Source of the DNA: Flavobacteriales bacterium
Lineage (GTDB): Bacteria; Bacteroidota; Bacteroidia; Flavobacteriales; Schleiferiaceae
Direction of reading: 5' to 3'
NCBI GenBank assembly: GCA_007693635.1
Contig: REDE01000139.1
Coordinates: 1 to 38,737 of the forward strand
DNA length: 38,737 bases
Within the stretch, counting starts at the first letter, position 1. Every line of letters starts with the position of its first letter. Of the stretch, positions 18,883 through 26,447 are shown one piece after another. The notes below the pieces were generated by a model. The model searched no databases. It saw nothing but the letters and a program-made list of their open reading frames with translations, and was not told where the DNA came from. A program made the position numbers and the translations under genes.

Positions 18883-18952
18883 AGCTCATTTTCACAAAAT
18901 ATACAGCTCATAATTATAGATTTTTGAGCTTTATTTGTTATGTCTGTGAGCT
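18883..18952. repeat. Nested dyad of four AGCTCA hexamers
   Basis: AGCTCA occurs at 18883-18888 and 18905-18910, and its reverse complement TGAGCT at 18925-18930 and 18947-18952. The two direct copies on each side are 22 bp apart, and both inner and outer pairs share the same centre (18917.5). The 22-bp step is about two helical turns, so all four sites face the same side of DNA. Confidence 0.7.
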
Positions 18953-19087
18953 AAAAATGCAAATCAATGACTGATAAGGTGAAGAAATGCTCCTATTTTA
19001 TGGGCAGAATAATGTAAGCTCCCCGCAATCACGATAACCTGAACGTTTAAGTTGCCATTTTCAAAGTTAATCTCCTAGACGGCAATC

Positions 19088-19654
19088 TCAGCCCTTCACC
19101 CTCCCGGGATTATTTCTAACAAATGCTGCCCACCCTGATAAATTGCCTTCGGTGGCGGGAATTCGGTTTTGGAACATATGACAAAGAGCAACGGCTACCG
19201 CATCGGTGGCGTCTAACTTATCGGAGTGTTTGCCGTCCATTTCTAAGTGAAAGGGCAATGCAGCTGCCACTTGTTCCTTCGAGGCACTACCTTTTCCGGT
19301 GATGGATTGTTTGATCTTTCGGGGGGAATACTCGGTTATGGGTATGTTTTTATACATGGCAGCAGCGATTACTACGCCTTGAGCGCGTCCGAGTTTCAGC
19401 ATCGACTGTACATTTTTTCCGAAAAACGGCGCTTCTACGGCCATTTCATCGGGTAAATATTCTTCAATAATTTTGATGGTCTCCTCAAAAATAGTTTTGA
19501 GCTTTTCCATAGAATCTGTAACCTTGCGCATGGAAACAATATTTAGTTCAATGAGCTTGGCCTTGCGAAAATCACCTTCAATTACACCAAATCCCATCAC
19601 GGTGGTTCCCGGGTCAATACCCAGTATTCGGCGCTCCTTTATCTTTGTTGCCAT
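19088..19654 (-). CDS. ruvC: Crossover junction endodeoxyribonuclease RuvC
   Basis: RuvC resolves Holliday junctions by paired cuts during recombinational repair. The 188-residue protein shows the RNase H-like catalytic set: Asp14 in GIDPGTT, Glu74 in AVEAPFFGK, and Asp148 and Asp151 in DATDAVAVALCH. The conserved N-terminus begins MATKIKERRILGIDPG, so I use the ATG at 19654. The frame is open 35 codons further, but those residues are unlike any RuvC N-terminus. ruvA and ruvB are not in the window. Confidence 0.95.
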   Translation of the reverse strand: MATKIKERRILGIDPGTTVMGFGVIEGDFRKAKLIELNIVSMRKVTDSMEKLKTIFEETIKIIEEYLPDEMAVEAPFFGKNVQSMLKLGRAQGVVIAAAMYKNIPITEYSPRKIKQSITGKGSASKEQVAAALPFHLEMDGKHSDKLDATDAVAVALCHMFQNRIPATEGNLSGWAAFVRNNPGRVKG

Positions 19655-19759
19655 GTATATCAATCTGCTTTTAAACAAACCCCTCTCGAGAAGATTGTAT
19701 TTCTCTTGCTTAGGTCGAGCTTTTTTTTGCCCTCGAGCCAACGCATACTTCGTGAACAT

Positions 19760-19767
19760 TAACTTTG
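19760..19767 (+). promoter_or_regulatory. -7 promoter element of the glycosyltransferase-kinase unit
   Basis: TAACTTTG on the plus strand matches TAnnTTTG perfectly and would give a leader of about 60 bases before the glycosyltransferase ATG. No -33 element at normal spacing was seen. Confidence 0.5.
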
Positions 19768-19819
19768 CTAAGCTAAATTTCCTCTATAAAAATTCAACTT
19801 TTGCAAATTTTCTCTTAAG

Positions 19820-19827
19820 CAAAGGTA
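19820..19827 (-). promoter_or_regulatory. Candidate -7 element reading towards ruvC
   Basis: The minus strand reads TACCTTTG, a perfect TAnnTTTG match, 5 bases from the divergent glycosyltransferase ATG. It would give ruvC a leader of about 160 bases. It is the only perfect match upstream of ruvC, but the long leader makes the assignment tentative. Confidence 0.35.
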
Positions 19828-19831
19828 CATC

Positions 19832-20905
19832 ATGTTGCTGAGCATATTTATTCTAATCTTGTCCCTGGCGTACGGGATGAGTATCATTTACGGGGCCTCA
19901 TTCATCAGATCGCATAAGGCAAAGGCGGAATCGTCTGTAGCAGACGTTTCTCTGGTTATCGTATTTCGCAATGAAGCGGAAAACCTCCCTTCCTTGTTGG
20001 CTTTATTGCACAAGTATGCGGACGACTGTGAATTTGTTTTTGTCGATGATGGCTCTACGGATGGCGGTGGTGAATTGATTGAAAAACACCTGCCCTCCGC
20101 GATTCTTCTTACCCAGAAACCATTGGGGAAAAAAGTGGGTCTGCGAAAAGCGATGGAAATCTGTAGTAAAAAATTCATCGCTACTTTGGATGCCGACGTC
20201 ACTCCAACACCCGGATGGCTTGGACAAATGCGAGCTTATGCTGAAAACGCCGATTATGTGGCGGGGCCAGTTTTACCTCAATCATCCAAGGAATCCTTCT
20301 TTTCGTTGATGCTTTCGTTGGAATGGCTGAGTTTGCAAGCCATGACTGAGGCGTCGATTCACGCTCATTATCCGTTGATGTCGAACGGAGCCAATAGCAT
20401 CTTCACCAAAGATTTGTGGGAGCAGGCACAGTTGGTGCGTAAAGACGAGGCGTTGGCTTCGGGAGACGATGTTTTTCTGTTAGAAGCAGCCGTTTTGTTG
20501 GACAAGCGCGTACGGCACGCCTCGGTGAGAGAAGCAGCGGTATTCACGGAAGTTCCTCAGTCGCTGCAAGCACTTTGGAGACAGCGTTCGCGCTGGGCCT
20601 CAAAAACACCAAGTTACCAACGACTTTTTCCTAAGATAATCGCTTTTTTAGTATTTTCCGTTTGTTTGATGCAAATACTTGCCTGGGCGATTTCCGTTAA
20701 ACTTTGGCTAATGGTATGGATGATCAAACTCTTTACAGACTATGCTGTTTTAAATAAAATCAGCAAAAAATACCATCAATCTCAGTTCATGCGTTATTAC
20801 CTAATTACGGCACTAATATATCCGCTGTACGTTTGTTTGATTGCTTTCGATACCATTTTACGTATATTCACCAAATCCAAGTCAACGAATCCTCACTGGA
20901 AATGA
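19832..20905 (+). CDS. Membrane-bound family 2 glycosyltransferase
   Basis: This 357-residue protein has an N-terminal membrane helix (1-20), a GT2 catalytic domain (about 38-260) and C-terminal membrane helices (about 265-340). The GT-A fold signs are VIVFRNEAEN at 42-51, VDDGSTDGG at 71-79, the metal-binding DAD at 120-122, SGDD at 210-213 and a QxxRW motif at 251-255. QxxRW is typical of processive or membrane-linked enzymes making surface polysaccharides or glycolipids. Its stop overlaps the histidine kinase start by ATGA, so translation is coupled. The sugar and acceptor are unknown. Confidence 0.88.
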   Translation: MLLSIFILILSLAYGMSIIYGASFIRSHKAKAESSVADVSLVIVFRNEAENLPSLLALLHKYADDCEFVFVDDGSTDGGGELIEKHLPSAILLTQKPLGKKVGLRKAMEICSKKFIATLDADVTPTPGWLGQMRAYAENADYVAGPVLPQSSKESFFSLMLSLEWLSLQAMTEASIHAHYPLMSNGANSIFTKDLWEQAQLVRKDEALASGDDVFLLEAAVLLDKRVRHASVREAAVFTEVPQSLQALWRQRSRWASKTPSYQRLFPKIIAFLVFSVCLMQILAWAISVKLWLMVWMIKLFTDYAVLNKISKKYHQSQFMRYYLITALIYPLYVCLIAFDTILRIFTKSKSTNPHWK

Positions 20906-22104
20906 TTTACAGTAATAAAAATCTTTGGAAGGCTATTTTACTCTTGGTCGCCCTACTTATTGGTGCGGCAACGCTTATCTATACGGAGACATTTTTGGAC
21001 GAACTTCGCGATGAAGAGCAAAAGAAAATGGAAATGTGGGCGCAGAGTATTCGGACAATTTCTCGAGCCGAAACGGGTGAAGACGTGACGCTTGCAAATA
21101 TGGTGAGTCAGAGCAACACCACAATACCCATTATTTTGGTAGATACCGAGGGGGAAATTGTAACCTTTCGAAACATTCCTGAGCGCTACGCACAATCGGA
21201 AAAGGACTTGCACAAATACCTCCTGAAAATCAAGGATAAAAATGAGCCGATCCGCATCAATATTGGTCAAGGACAGGTCAATGATGTGTATTATGACTCG
21301 TCTATTGTGCTCCGACAATTGGGTATATACCCCAAAGTGTTGCTTGCGGTGATTGCCTCGTTTTTGGTCATTGCCTATATTACGTTTTCTAGTAGTCGAA
21401 AGGCTGAACAGGATAGAGTTTGGACGGGATTAGCGAAGGAGACCGCCCACCAAATTGGTACGCCATTATCCTCGCTAATGGGCTGGGTAGAGATTTTGCG
21501 AATGAAAGGCGTTGGCGAGGAGATTGTAAGTGAAATTGAGAAAGATATTGACCGACTCAACCGAATTACCGATCGGTTTTCAAAAATCGGCTCAATTCCA
21601 CAGTTGAAAAATGAAAATTTATACAAAGCGGTCAACGACATTATCTTGTACTTAAATGCACGTTTGCCCAAAAAAATATCTTTGGAACTCAAAGCTCCGG
21701 AGCGTTTGCGCGACGACCAAGTGCCTTTAAATCTCCCCCTTTTCCAATGGGTTATTGAAAATCTTATTCGCAATGGCGTAGATTCCATTCAAGGTCGGGG
21801 ATCGGTGCGCGTGATTTTAGGCGAACAAGCTAATTATTACTTCGTGGAGGTTATCGACACGGGAAAAGGCATTCCCCGCAGTAAGCAAAAAGCGATTTTC
21901 CGACCAGGATATACTACAAAATCTCGTGGCTGGGGATTGGGACTTTCGCTTTCACGAAGAATTATCAATGAATATCACGGGGGAAAAATCTTCGTATCAC
22001 AGTCGGAATTAGGCAAAGGAACTGCCTTTCGTATACAGTTGCTGAAAAGGGTTTCTTCCAAGCATATGGTAAAAGCCACCCGAGTAAAACAAATTGACTC
22101 CTAG
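20902..22104 (+). CDS. Sensor histidine kinase, orphan
   Basis: This 400-residue kinase has two membrane helices (about 10-30 and 137-157) flanking an extracytoplasmic segment, then a phospho-acceptor box with His183 in ETAHQIGTPLSSL and a HATPase domain with an N-box (NLIRNGVDS), DTGKGIP and GWGLGLSLS. It should autophosphorylate and pass phosphate to a response regulator, but none is encoded nearby. I use the ATG at 20902, which overlaps the glycosyltransferase stop by four bases; the earlier open codons lie inside that gene. The tight coupling suggests that the kinase senses envelope state, which is inference. Confidence 0.9.
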   Translation: MIYSNKNLWKAILLLVALLIGAATLIYTETFLDELRDEEQKKMEMWAQSIRTISRAETGEDVTLANMVSQSNTTIPIILVDTEGEIVTFRNIPERYAQSEKDLHKYLLKIKDKNEPIRINIGQGQVNDVYYDSSIVLRQLGIYPKVLLAVIASFLVIAYITFSSSRKAEQDRVWTGLAKETAHQIGTPLSSLMGWVEILRMKGVGEEIVSEIEKDIDRLNRITDRFSKIGSIPQLKNENLYKAVNDIILYLNARLPKKISLELKAPERLRDDQVPLNLPLFQWVIENLIRNGVDSIQGRGSVRVILGEQANYYFVEVIDTGKGIPRSKQKAIFRPGYTTKSRGWGLGLSLSRRIINEYHGGKIFVSQSELGKGTAFRIQLLKRVSSKHMVKATRVKQIDS

Positions 22105-22134
22105 TGCGTGCTCGAATGTTTTTGCTGCGCACTA
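22102..22134. promoter_or_regulatory. Inverted repeat in the kinase-hemW spacer
   Basis: tagtgcg at 22102-22108 and cgcacta at 22128-22134 are exact reverse complements with a 19-base spacer. The left arm includes the kinase stop codon. There is no T-run after it, so it is not a standard terminator. Confidence 0.3.
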
Positions 22135-22148
22135 ACGTATAAAAAATT

Positions 22149-23273
22149 ATGGCTGGAATTTATCTCCACATCCCTTTTTGTCGCAAGGCATGCACATACT
22201 GTGATTTTCACTTTTCAACCCAATTGAAGGGCAAAGATGCATTTTTACAAGCCTTGTACAAGGAAATTACCCTGCGAGCAGATGATTGGCGGAATCAGGT
22301 GTTTGAGACCATATATTTTGGTGGCGGGACGCCTTCGGTACTAACTCTGGCGGAGCTGGAGCAAATTTTGACTTTGCTTCATAATACTTACCAGATAGAG
22401 GCTAAGGAAGTCACCTTTGAACTCAATCCTGATGACGCGGATGTTGCCTACTTGCGTGGCTTACGCGCCTTGGGTGTAGATCGACTCAGCATCGGACTGC
22501 AGAGTTTGCGCGACCAAGATTTGCTTTGGATGGGAAGAACGCACCGCAAAGAAGATATTCTGCGTATCCCGGATCGCGTTCGTCAGGCGGGTTTTGAAAA
22601 GTATAGCGTAGACTTTATTTACGGCATGCCGGGAATGAAGGCGGAAGAATGGACAGAACAGCTGAATTGGATTGTAGAACACGCCATACCTCACGTATCA
22701 TTATACGCCCTTACGGTAGAGGAGCGCACTGCTTTACACTATCAAATCCGTAATGGATTGAGTCCAGAACCGGATCCAGAACAGCAATTACGAGAATTTC
22801 GAATGGCGCATGAACATCTAGCACATCGTGGGTTCTTGCATTACGAGGTTTCAAATTTTTCCCAGGTCAATTATGAGGCTCTGCATAATAGTTCCTATTG
22901 GCGACTCAAACCTTACGTGGGTTTTGGTCCATCGGCACACAGTTATCAATCTGGCGAACGCAGTTGGAACCTTGCGAATAATGCCGTTTACGTAAAATCT
23001 CTTCAAGAAGGTCGTCGCGCGTTTGACCATGAGAAGCTCAGCGAGAATGAACGATTTAACGAGTCTGTGATGTTGGGACTGCGCACCTCTCGGGGTATTG
23101 ATTTGAAAAAATTAGGTGATTCGTTTGGCGAAAAAACGGTTTCGGAGCTGCGCGTTTCTCTGCAAAAACACCCGCGAAAGCACGCCTTTGAAGTCGAGGA
23201 CAATTCAGTTAAATTAAAACTCGAGTATTGGTTTCAGGCAGACGGTTTTGCGGCTGATTTATTTCGTCTTTAG
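22149..23273 (+). CDS. hemW: HemW-type radical SAM protein
   Basis: This 374-residue protein has the radical SAM cluster motif CxxxCxxC at Cys11, Cys15 and Cys18, then the family stretches FGGGTPS, FELNPDD, RLSIGLQSL, the SVDFIYGMPG block, and YEVSNFS and YVGFGPSAHS. The match to oxygen-independent coproporphyrinogen oxidase relatives is strong, and the short N-terminus with CxxxCxxC directly followed by DF is that of HemW, a heme chaperone, rather than HemN. It ends with a four-base overlap against the convergent membrane protein gene. Confidence 0.88.
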   Translation: MAGIYLHIPFCRKACTYCDFHFSTQLKGKDAFLQALYKEITLRADDWRNQVFETIYFGGGTPSVLTLAELEQILTLLHNTYQIEAKEVTFELNPDDADVAYLRGLRALGVDRLSIGLQSLRDQDLLWMGRTHRKEDILRIPDRVRQAGFEKYSVDFIYGMPGMKAEEWTEQLNWIVEHAIPHVSLYALTVEERTALHYQIRNGLSPEPDPEQQLREFRMAHEHLAHRGFLHYEVSNFSQVNYEALHNSSYWRLKPYVGFGPSAHSYQSGERSWNLANNAVYVKSLQEGRRAFDHEKLSENERFNESVMLGLRTSRGIDLKKLGDSFGEKTVSELRVSLQKHPRKHAFEVEDNSVKLKLEYWFQADGFAADLFRL

Positions 23274-23794
23274 GTGTAGACCTCTATGGCTTGTTGTAAT
23301 AGGATTTTTCCATCCAGAGGTTGATTGGAAACCAGCAGCGTATATTCGTTATTTCTTGAAGCTTCGGCAGTTTGTGAATCTCTTTCTTTGGCAGTAATTT
23401 TTATTCGCAGAAAGGCGTGGTTGGATTTTCCAATGACCCAACGGTGCAAATAGCGATCGGCAATGCGAATGCGTACGATATTACTTTTGTCTAATTCAAT
23501 TCGTTTATCGCCCTCACTCCACCGCAAACCCTCGGGGCTAATTTGCAGACTCCCATTGGCAACGATATTTTTCATTATGCTTAGGTGTTCTTTGCGGATG
23601 TACATGTGGGGAAATATCAGACTTGCTATGGCGGGTATTGCCCACAAGATGGACGTGATATCGCCGGCTAACATGAGTTCTCCTTTTAGTCCGAAAATGA
23701 TTGCCGGTGGTGCGGTAAATGGTAGTACTATCGCCAAGTGTTTCCAGAAAAATCCGTTGGCAAACGATGTGTTGGGGTGGGTTGCGTAGGTCAT
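23270..23794 (-). CDS. Unrecognised two-helix membrane protein
   Basis: I do not recognise this 174-residue protein. It has two hydrophobic segments near the N-terminus (about residues 16-35 and 45-62) and a soluble C-terminal half with alternating strands, a layout like small membrane proteins with a PH-like domain. The frame is open further to 23932, but that part overlaps the symporter gene in another frame, so the ATG at 23794 is preferred; it lies 10 bases after the symporter stop. Co-transcription with the symporter is likely. Confidence 0.6.
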   Translation of the reverse strand: MTYATHPNTSFANGFFWKHLAIVLPFTAPPAIIFGLKGELMLAGDITSILWAIPAIASLIFPHMYIRKEHLSIMKNIVANGSLQISPEGLRWSEGDKRIELDKSNIVRIRIADRYLHRWVIGKSNHAFLRIKITAKERDSQTAEASRNNEYTLLVSNQPLDGKILLQQAIEVYT

Positions 23795-23804
23795 AATAAG
23801 TGCA

Positions 23805-25223
23805 TTAGAAGTAAAGCCAGGCCCATAAAGGGACGATGATTGAAGCTGCGATTGGTCCGACAAAAAGGAAGAAGATACCCCCACGTCGGAATTCTTTCTG
23901 CTCCACCATTCCGGTAGCAAAGGCAACGGCATTTGAGGGGGTGGAGACAGGGAGTAAGAGTGCGCAAGAACAACTTATGGCGACCATCACCGGGACGGAA
24001 ATTCCGAAAACTCCCGGTAAAGTTACAGCCAAAGGAATGAGAATAGACGCTGCTGCGGTATTGCTCATTACATTGGAAAGTAGAACGCCTATCATCGTAA
24101 AAAAGAAAGCGATGGCAATAATGCCTACGGGCAAACTATTGATTTGCTCCATAGCTATATCGGCCAGTCCAACATCTACTAAGGCGATACCTAAAGCCAA
24201 GCCACCCGCCACCAGCATTAATGTGTCCCAAGGCAATTGGCGAACTTCTTCATTGGTGATAACTTGGGTCATGGTGAGGAGTAATATGGGAACAGCAGCC
24301 GTAGCGGCAACGGGAATGCCGTGAATAGGCTCAGTTACCCAAAGTCCGACGGTAACAATTAAAGTGAAGATGACTGCATTTCGTTGGAATGGGGCAATTT
24401 CCACATCTTGTTTGGGTAGTGTTGACACATCGACTTCTGCCGATGCGATTTGCAGTGTTTTTTTCAGTAGGCGATAAAATAAATAAACCAGAAGTATTGC
24501 TGTCGGAAAACCCACTATCATCCATTCTATAAAGGAAATGTAAATGCCCCTTTCTTGTAAAGCTCCAACCGCAATGGCATTGGGTGTGCTGCCAATGATG
24601 GTTCCGATACCGCCAACGGTCGCTGCGGCGGGAATTCCTGTCAGAAGTGCTCGTGAAAAGTTCGATTTTGATCCGAGTATGCTAATCAAGGGAGTGACTG
24701 AGGATATCATCATCGCGGTAGTGGCGGTATTTGACATCAACATGCTCCCTAGCGCAGTTACCATCATTAGCCCTAGTAGGAGTCTTTCGGGCTTATTGCC
24801 AAATCGCTTAATGGTGTAGTCAAACAATTGTCGGTCCAGTCCAACCTGCCGCATTCCTGAAGCAAGAAAAAACCCGCCCAGCAAAAGCCAGATTACGTTG
24901 CTGGTCCACGTATCAACGTACATATCGACGGAGGAAGTCTCTTCAAAAAGATAGTTGGTGCCAAAACCAAAAATCATCATACAGATGATGAAGATCCCAA
25001 CCGCAAAGGGAGGAACGGCTTCGGTAATCCACAATCCTATGGATAAGATGCTGATAAGAAACACGTAATCCACAGCGTCGCCGTAACCCAGTTCTCGAAA
25101 AAAGAAGGTGGCTATTAAGGCAATAGCTAAATTGCCGATAAACGTCGAGGTATTGAAAATCCAATTCAACCGTAGGGTTTTATATAACCGATACGCTGAA
25201 AATCTAGAGTCGTTGGAGGCCAT
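23805..25223 (-). CDS. SLC13/DASS family anion-sodium symporter
   Basis: This 472-residue permease has about 11 to 12 membrane helices. Two copies of the family's SNT signature are visible, MSNTATTAM (about 164-172) and MSNTAAAS (about 395), and the conserved C-terminal stretch LLPVSTPSNAVAFATG. These are the sodium- and substrate-binding hairpins of divalent-anion:Na+ symporters, which carry dicarboxylates, citrate or sulfate. The exact substrate is not readable. It lies directly downstream of the proteorhodopsin gene on the same strand but is separated from it by a strong terminator, so it is probably transcribed independently. Confidence 0.9.
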   Translation of the reverse strand: MASNDSRFSAYRLYKTLRLNWIFNTSTFIGNLAIALIATFFFRELGYGDAVDYVFLISILSIGLWITEAVPPFAVGIFIICMMIFGFGTNYLFEETSSVDMYVDTWTSNVIWLLLGGFFLASGMRQVGLDRQLFDYTIKRFGNKPERLLLGLMMVTALGSMLMSNTATTAMMISSVTPLISILGSKSNFSRALLTGIPAAATVGGIGTIIGSTPNAIAVGALQERGIYISFIEWMIVGFPTAILLVYLFYRLLKKTLQIASAEVDVSTLPKQDVEIAPFQRNAVIFTLIVTVGLWVTEPIHGIPVAATAAVPILLLTMTQVITNEEVRQLPWDTLMLVAGGLALGIALVDVGLADIAMEQINSLPVGIIAIAFFFTMIGVLLSNVMSNTAAASILIPLAVTLPGVFGISVPVMVAISCSCALLLPVSTPSNAVAFATGMVEQKEFRRGGIFFLFVGPIAASIIVPLWAWLYF

Positions 25224-25298
25224 TTTGGTTGGTAAGGCTAATGTCGTTGCTAAATTAAGGTGCTTTTACCTAAGCGCCAAGTATTCTTGATGATTTAA

Positions 25299-25318
25299 CC
25301 TAAATATAGCGATTTAGG
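25299..25318. promoter_or_regulatory. Inverted repeat and -7-like box before the symporter
   Basis: cctaaat at 25299-25305 and atttagg at 25312-25318 are exact reverse complements around a 6-base spacer, 76 bases upstream of the symporter ATG. On the minus strand the repeat contains TATATTTA (25308-25301), a 7-of-8 match to TAnnTTTG. It may be an operator overlapping the promoter. Confidence 0.4.
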
Positions 25319-25382
25319 GGCAACAAGCTGCCGTCGAATTAGGTATGGCATTATCTTGAGCAAGTAAATGTTTGTGCCAAAT

Positions 25383-25420
25383 AAAAAAGCCGCCTTGTTT
25401 TCTGGCAAGGCGGCTTTTTT
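25383..25420 (-). terminator. Strong intrinsic terminator after proteorhodopsin
   Basis: A perfect 15-bp stem (25383-25397 with 25406-25420) has a GC-rich core gccgccttg/caaggcggc, an 8-base loop and A/T tracts on both sides. It begins 15 bases after the opsin stop codon on the minus strand. Confidence 0.95.
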
Positions 25421-25435
25421 CTATAAAAAAATTAC

Positions 25436-26194
25436 TTATGCAGCAGCAGCTTCTTTTCTGTTGGTTGAAGTAATAGCTACGCTATAAACGACCAAACCAA
25501 ATCCGATTTTGTTGATTGCATCAGCGATGTTGTAGAACAAGTCTACGTTGGTAGATTCCCAACCAAGACCTACGTTCAACCATCCTCCAGGCATACACAT
25601 ATATCCAATAGGATAGATGGCCCAACCTACCAATACAAACCACGCAAGAATGCGTACTCCCTTGATAACATCAGGATTGTTTGATTTGTCGGCCAATTGC
25701 TTAACCTCACCAGCCCATGCTGCGTAAAGGATGTACACATAACCAACGGTTGAAATCACACCCCAAAGAACGCTATGCCCTGTTGATCCACCTTCTGGAT
25801 TGAAGGCCTCACCGATGTAACCGGCAACAAGCATTAATACGGACGCTAAGATAAGCTTCCATAGAAGGCTTAACTTGGCACCAGCCGCTTTGGTTAGTAA
25901 ATAGAATTCAACACACATCAGAGGAACAGTAAGTGTCCAGTCGATGTAGCGCAGGGCTGTTGGATTTTCGCCCGTTGCTGCGTAATAGTCGCGCATGTAG
26001 TAATAGTGCACGGCGGCTATTCCGGTAATCAAACCAGAAACTAACAACGATGTTTTCCACTTGTCGCTAACTCTGCTTCTCTCGAAGAAGAAGAAAACTG
26101 AGGCTGCAAGCATTGCCATGTAGCCGGTGAAAAATGTAAAGGCGACCGGGTCGTCTTTAGGGATTGTGACTAAGTCAAGGATAACTGTGTTCAT
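25436..26194 (-). CDS. Proteorhodopsin, green-type light-driven proton pump
   Basis: This 252-residue opsin has seven membrane helices. In helix C it reads RYIDWTLTVPLMCVE, giving Arg82, Asp85 (proton acceptor), Thr89 and Glu96 (proton donor), the DTE motif of proton-pumping proteorhodopsins. Met93 sits at the spectral tuning position (105 in the reference green proteorhodopsin), where Leu or Met means green absorption. His63 matches the conserved counter-ion partner His75. In helix G, Asp225 and the retinal-binding Lys229 are present. Retinal would come from the divergent crtY-blh pair. The protein acts in the inner membrane. No perfect promoter box precedes it; AAGTTTTG at 26223-26216 is a 7-of-8 candidate. 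Confidence 0.97.
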   Translation of the reverse strand: MNTVILDLVTIPKDDPVAFTFFTGYMAMLAASVFFFFERSRVSDKWKTSLLVSGLITGIAAVHYYYMRDYYAATGENPTALRYIDWTLTVPLMCVEFYLLTKAAGAKLSLLWKLILASVLMLVAGYIGEAFNPEGGSTGHSVLWGVISTVGYVYILYAAWAGEVKQLADKSNNPDVIKGVRILAWFVLVGWAIYPIGYMCMPGGWLNVGLGWESTNVDLFYNIADAINKIGFGLVVYSVAITSTNRKEAAAA

Positions 26195-26447
26195 GATAAA
26201 AATTTATTAGAATTACAAAACTTTAACAGACATTAATATTCATTGTTCATGAGAAGCCTAAAATTTTTGTTTTTGGAGGTTAAATTTTTGGTAGTGAACT
26301 TTTTAGTACGTTTAGTGTTTATTAACATAACGCAACAACTTTTTGGTTTAATACACATTTTTAGCGCATTAATTTATTTTTGTATTCGCTAATCATCAGA
26401 TTTTCGGCGAGCAAATGCTTGAAAATTTTATTTTTTATTGATGAAGT
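26195..26447. promoter_or_regulatory. Divergent control region of opsin and crtY
   Basis: This 253-bp AT-rich region separates the divergent opsin and crtY genes. A perfect plus-strand -7 element, TATTTTTG, lies at 26375-26382, about 65 bases before crtY. On the minus strand AAGTTTTG (26223-26216) is a weaker match 22 bases before the opsin ATG. Five TTTTTRG heptamers lie between the two promoters at 26270, 26285, 26300, 26340 and 26358; the first three are exactly 15 bp apart. Their AT content means chance cannot be excluded. Confidence 0.5.

Larger units (their letters stand above)
18742..19087. other. Dyad-rich gap between stomatin-like gene and ruvC
   Basis: No gene was found in this 346-bp stretch. 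It contains the -7 box and 9-bp inverted repeat above, a nested four-copy AGCTCA dyad at 18883-18952, and a second perfect minus-strand -7 element TAACTTTG at 19069-19062 that points into the gap with no coding frame following it. The density of symmetric sequence suggests a regulatory region or a small untranslated RNA, which is inference. Confidence 0.5.

Noticed and set aside
19655-19759. 35-residue N-terminal extension of RuvC
   Set aside because: Known RuvC proteins start a few residues before the GIDPG motif; the extension is basic and unlike the family.
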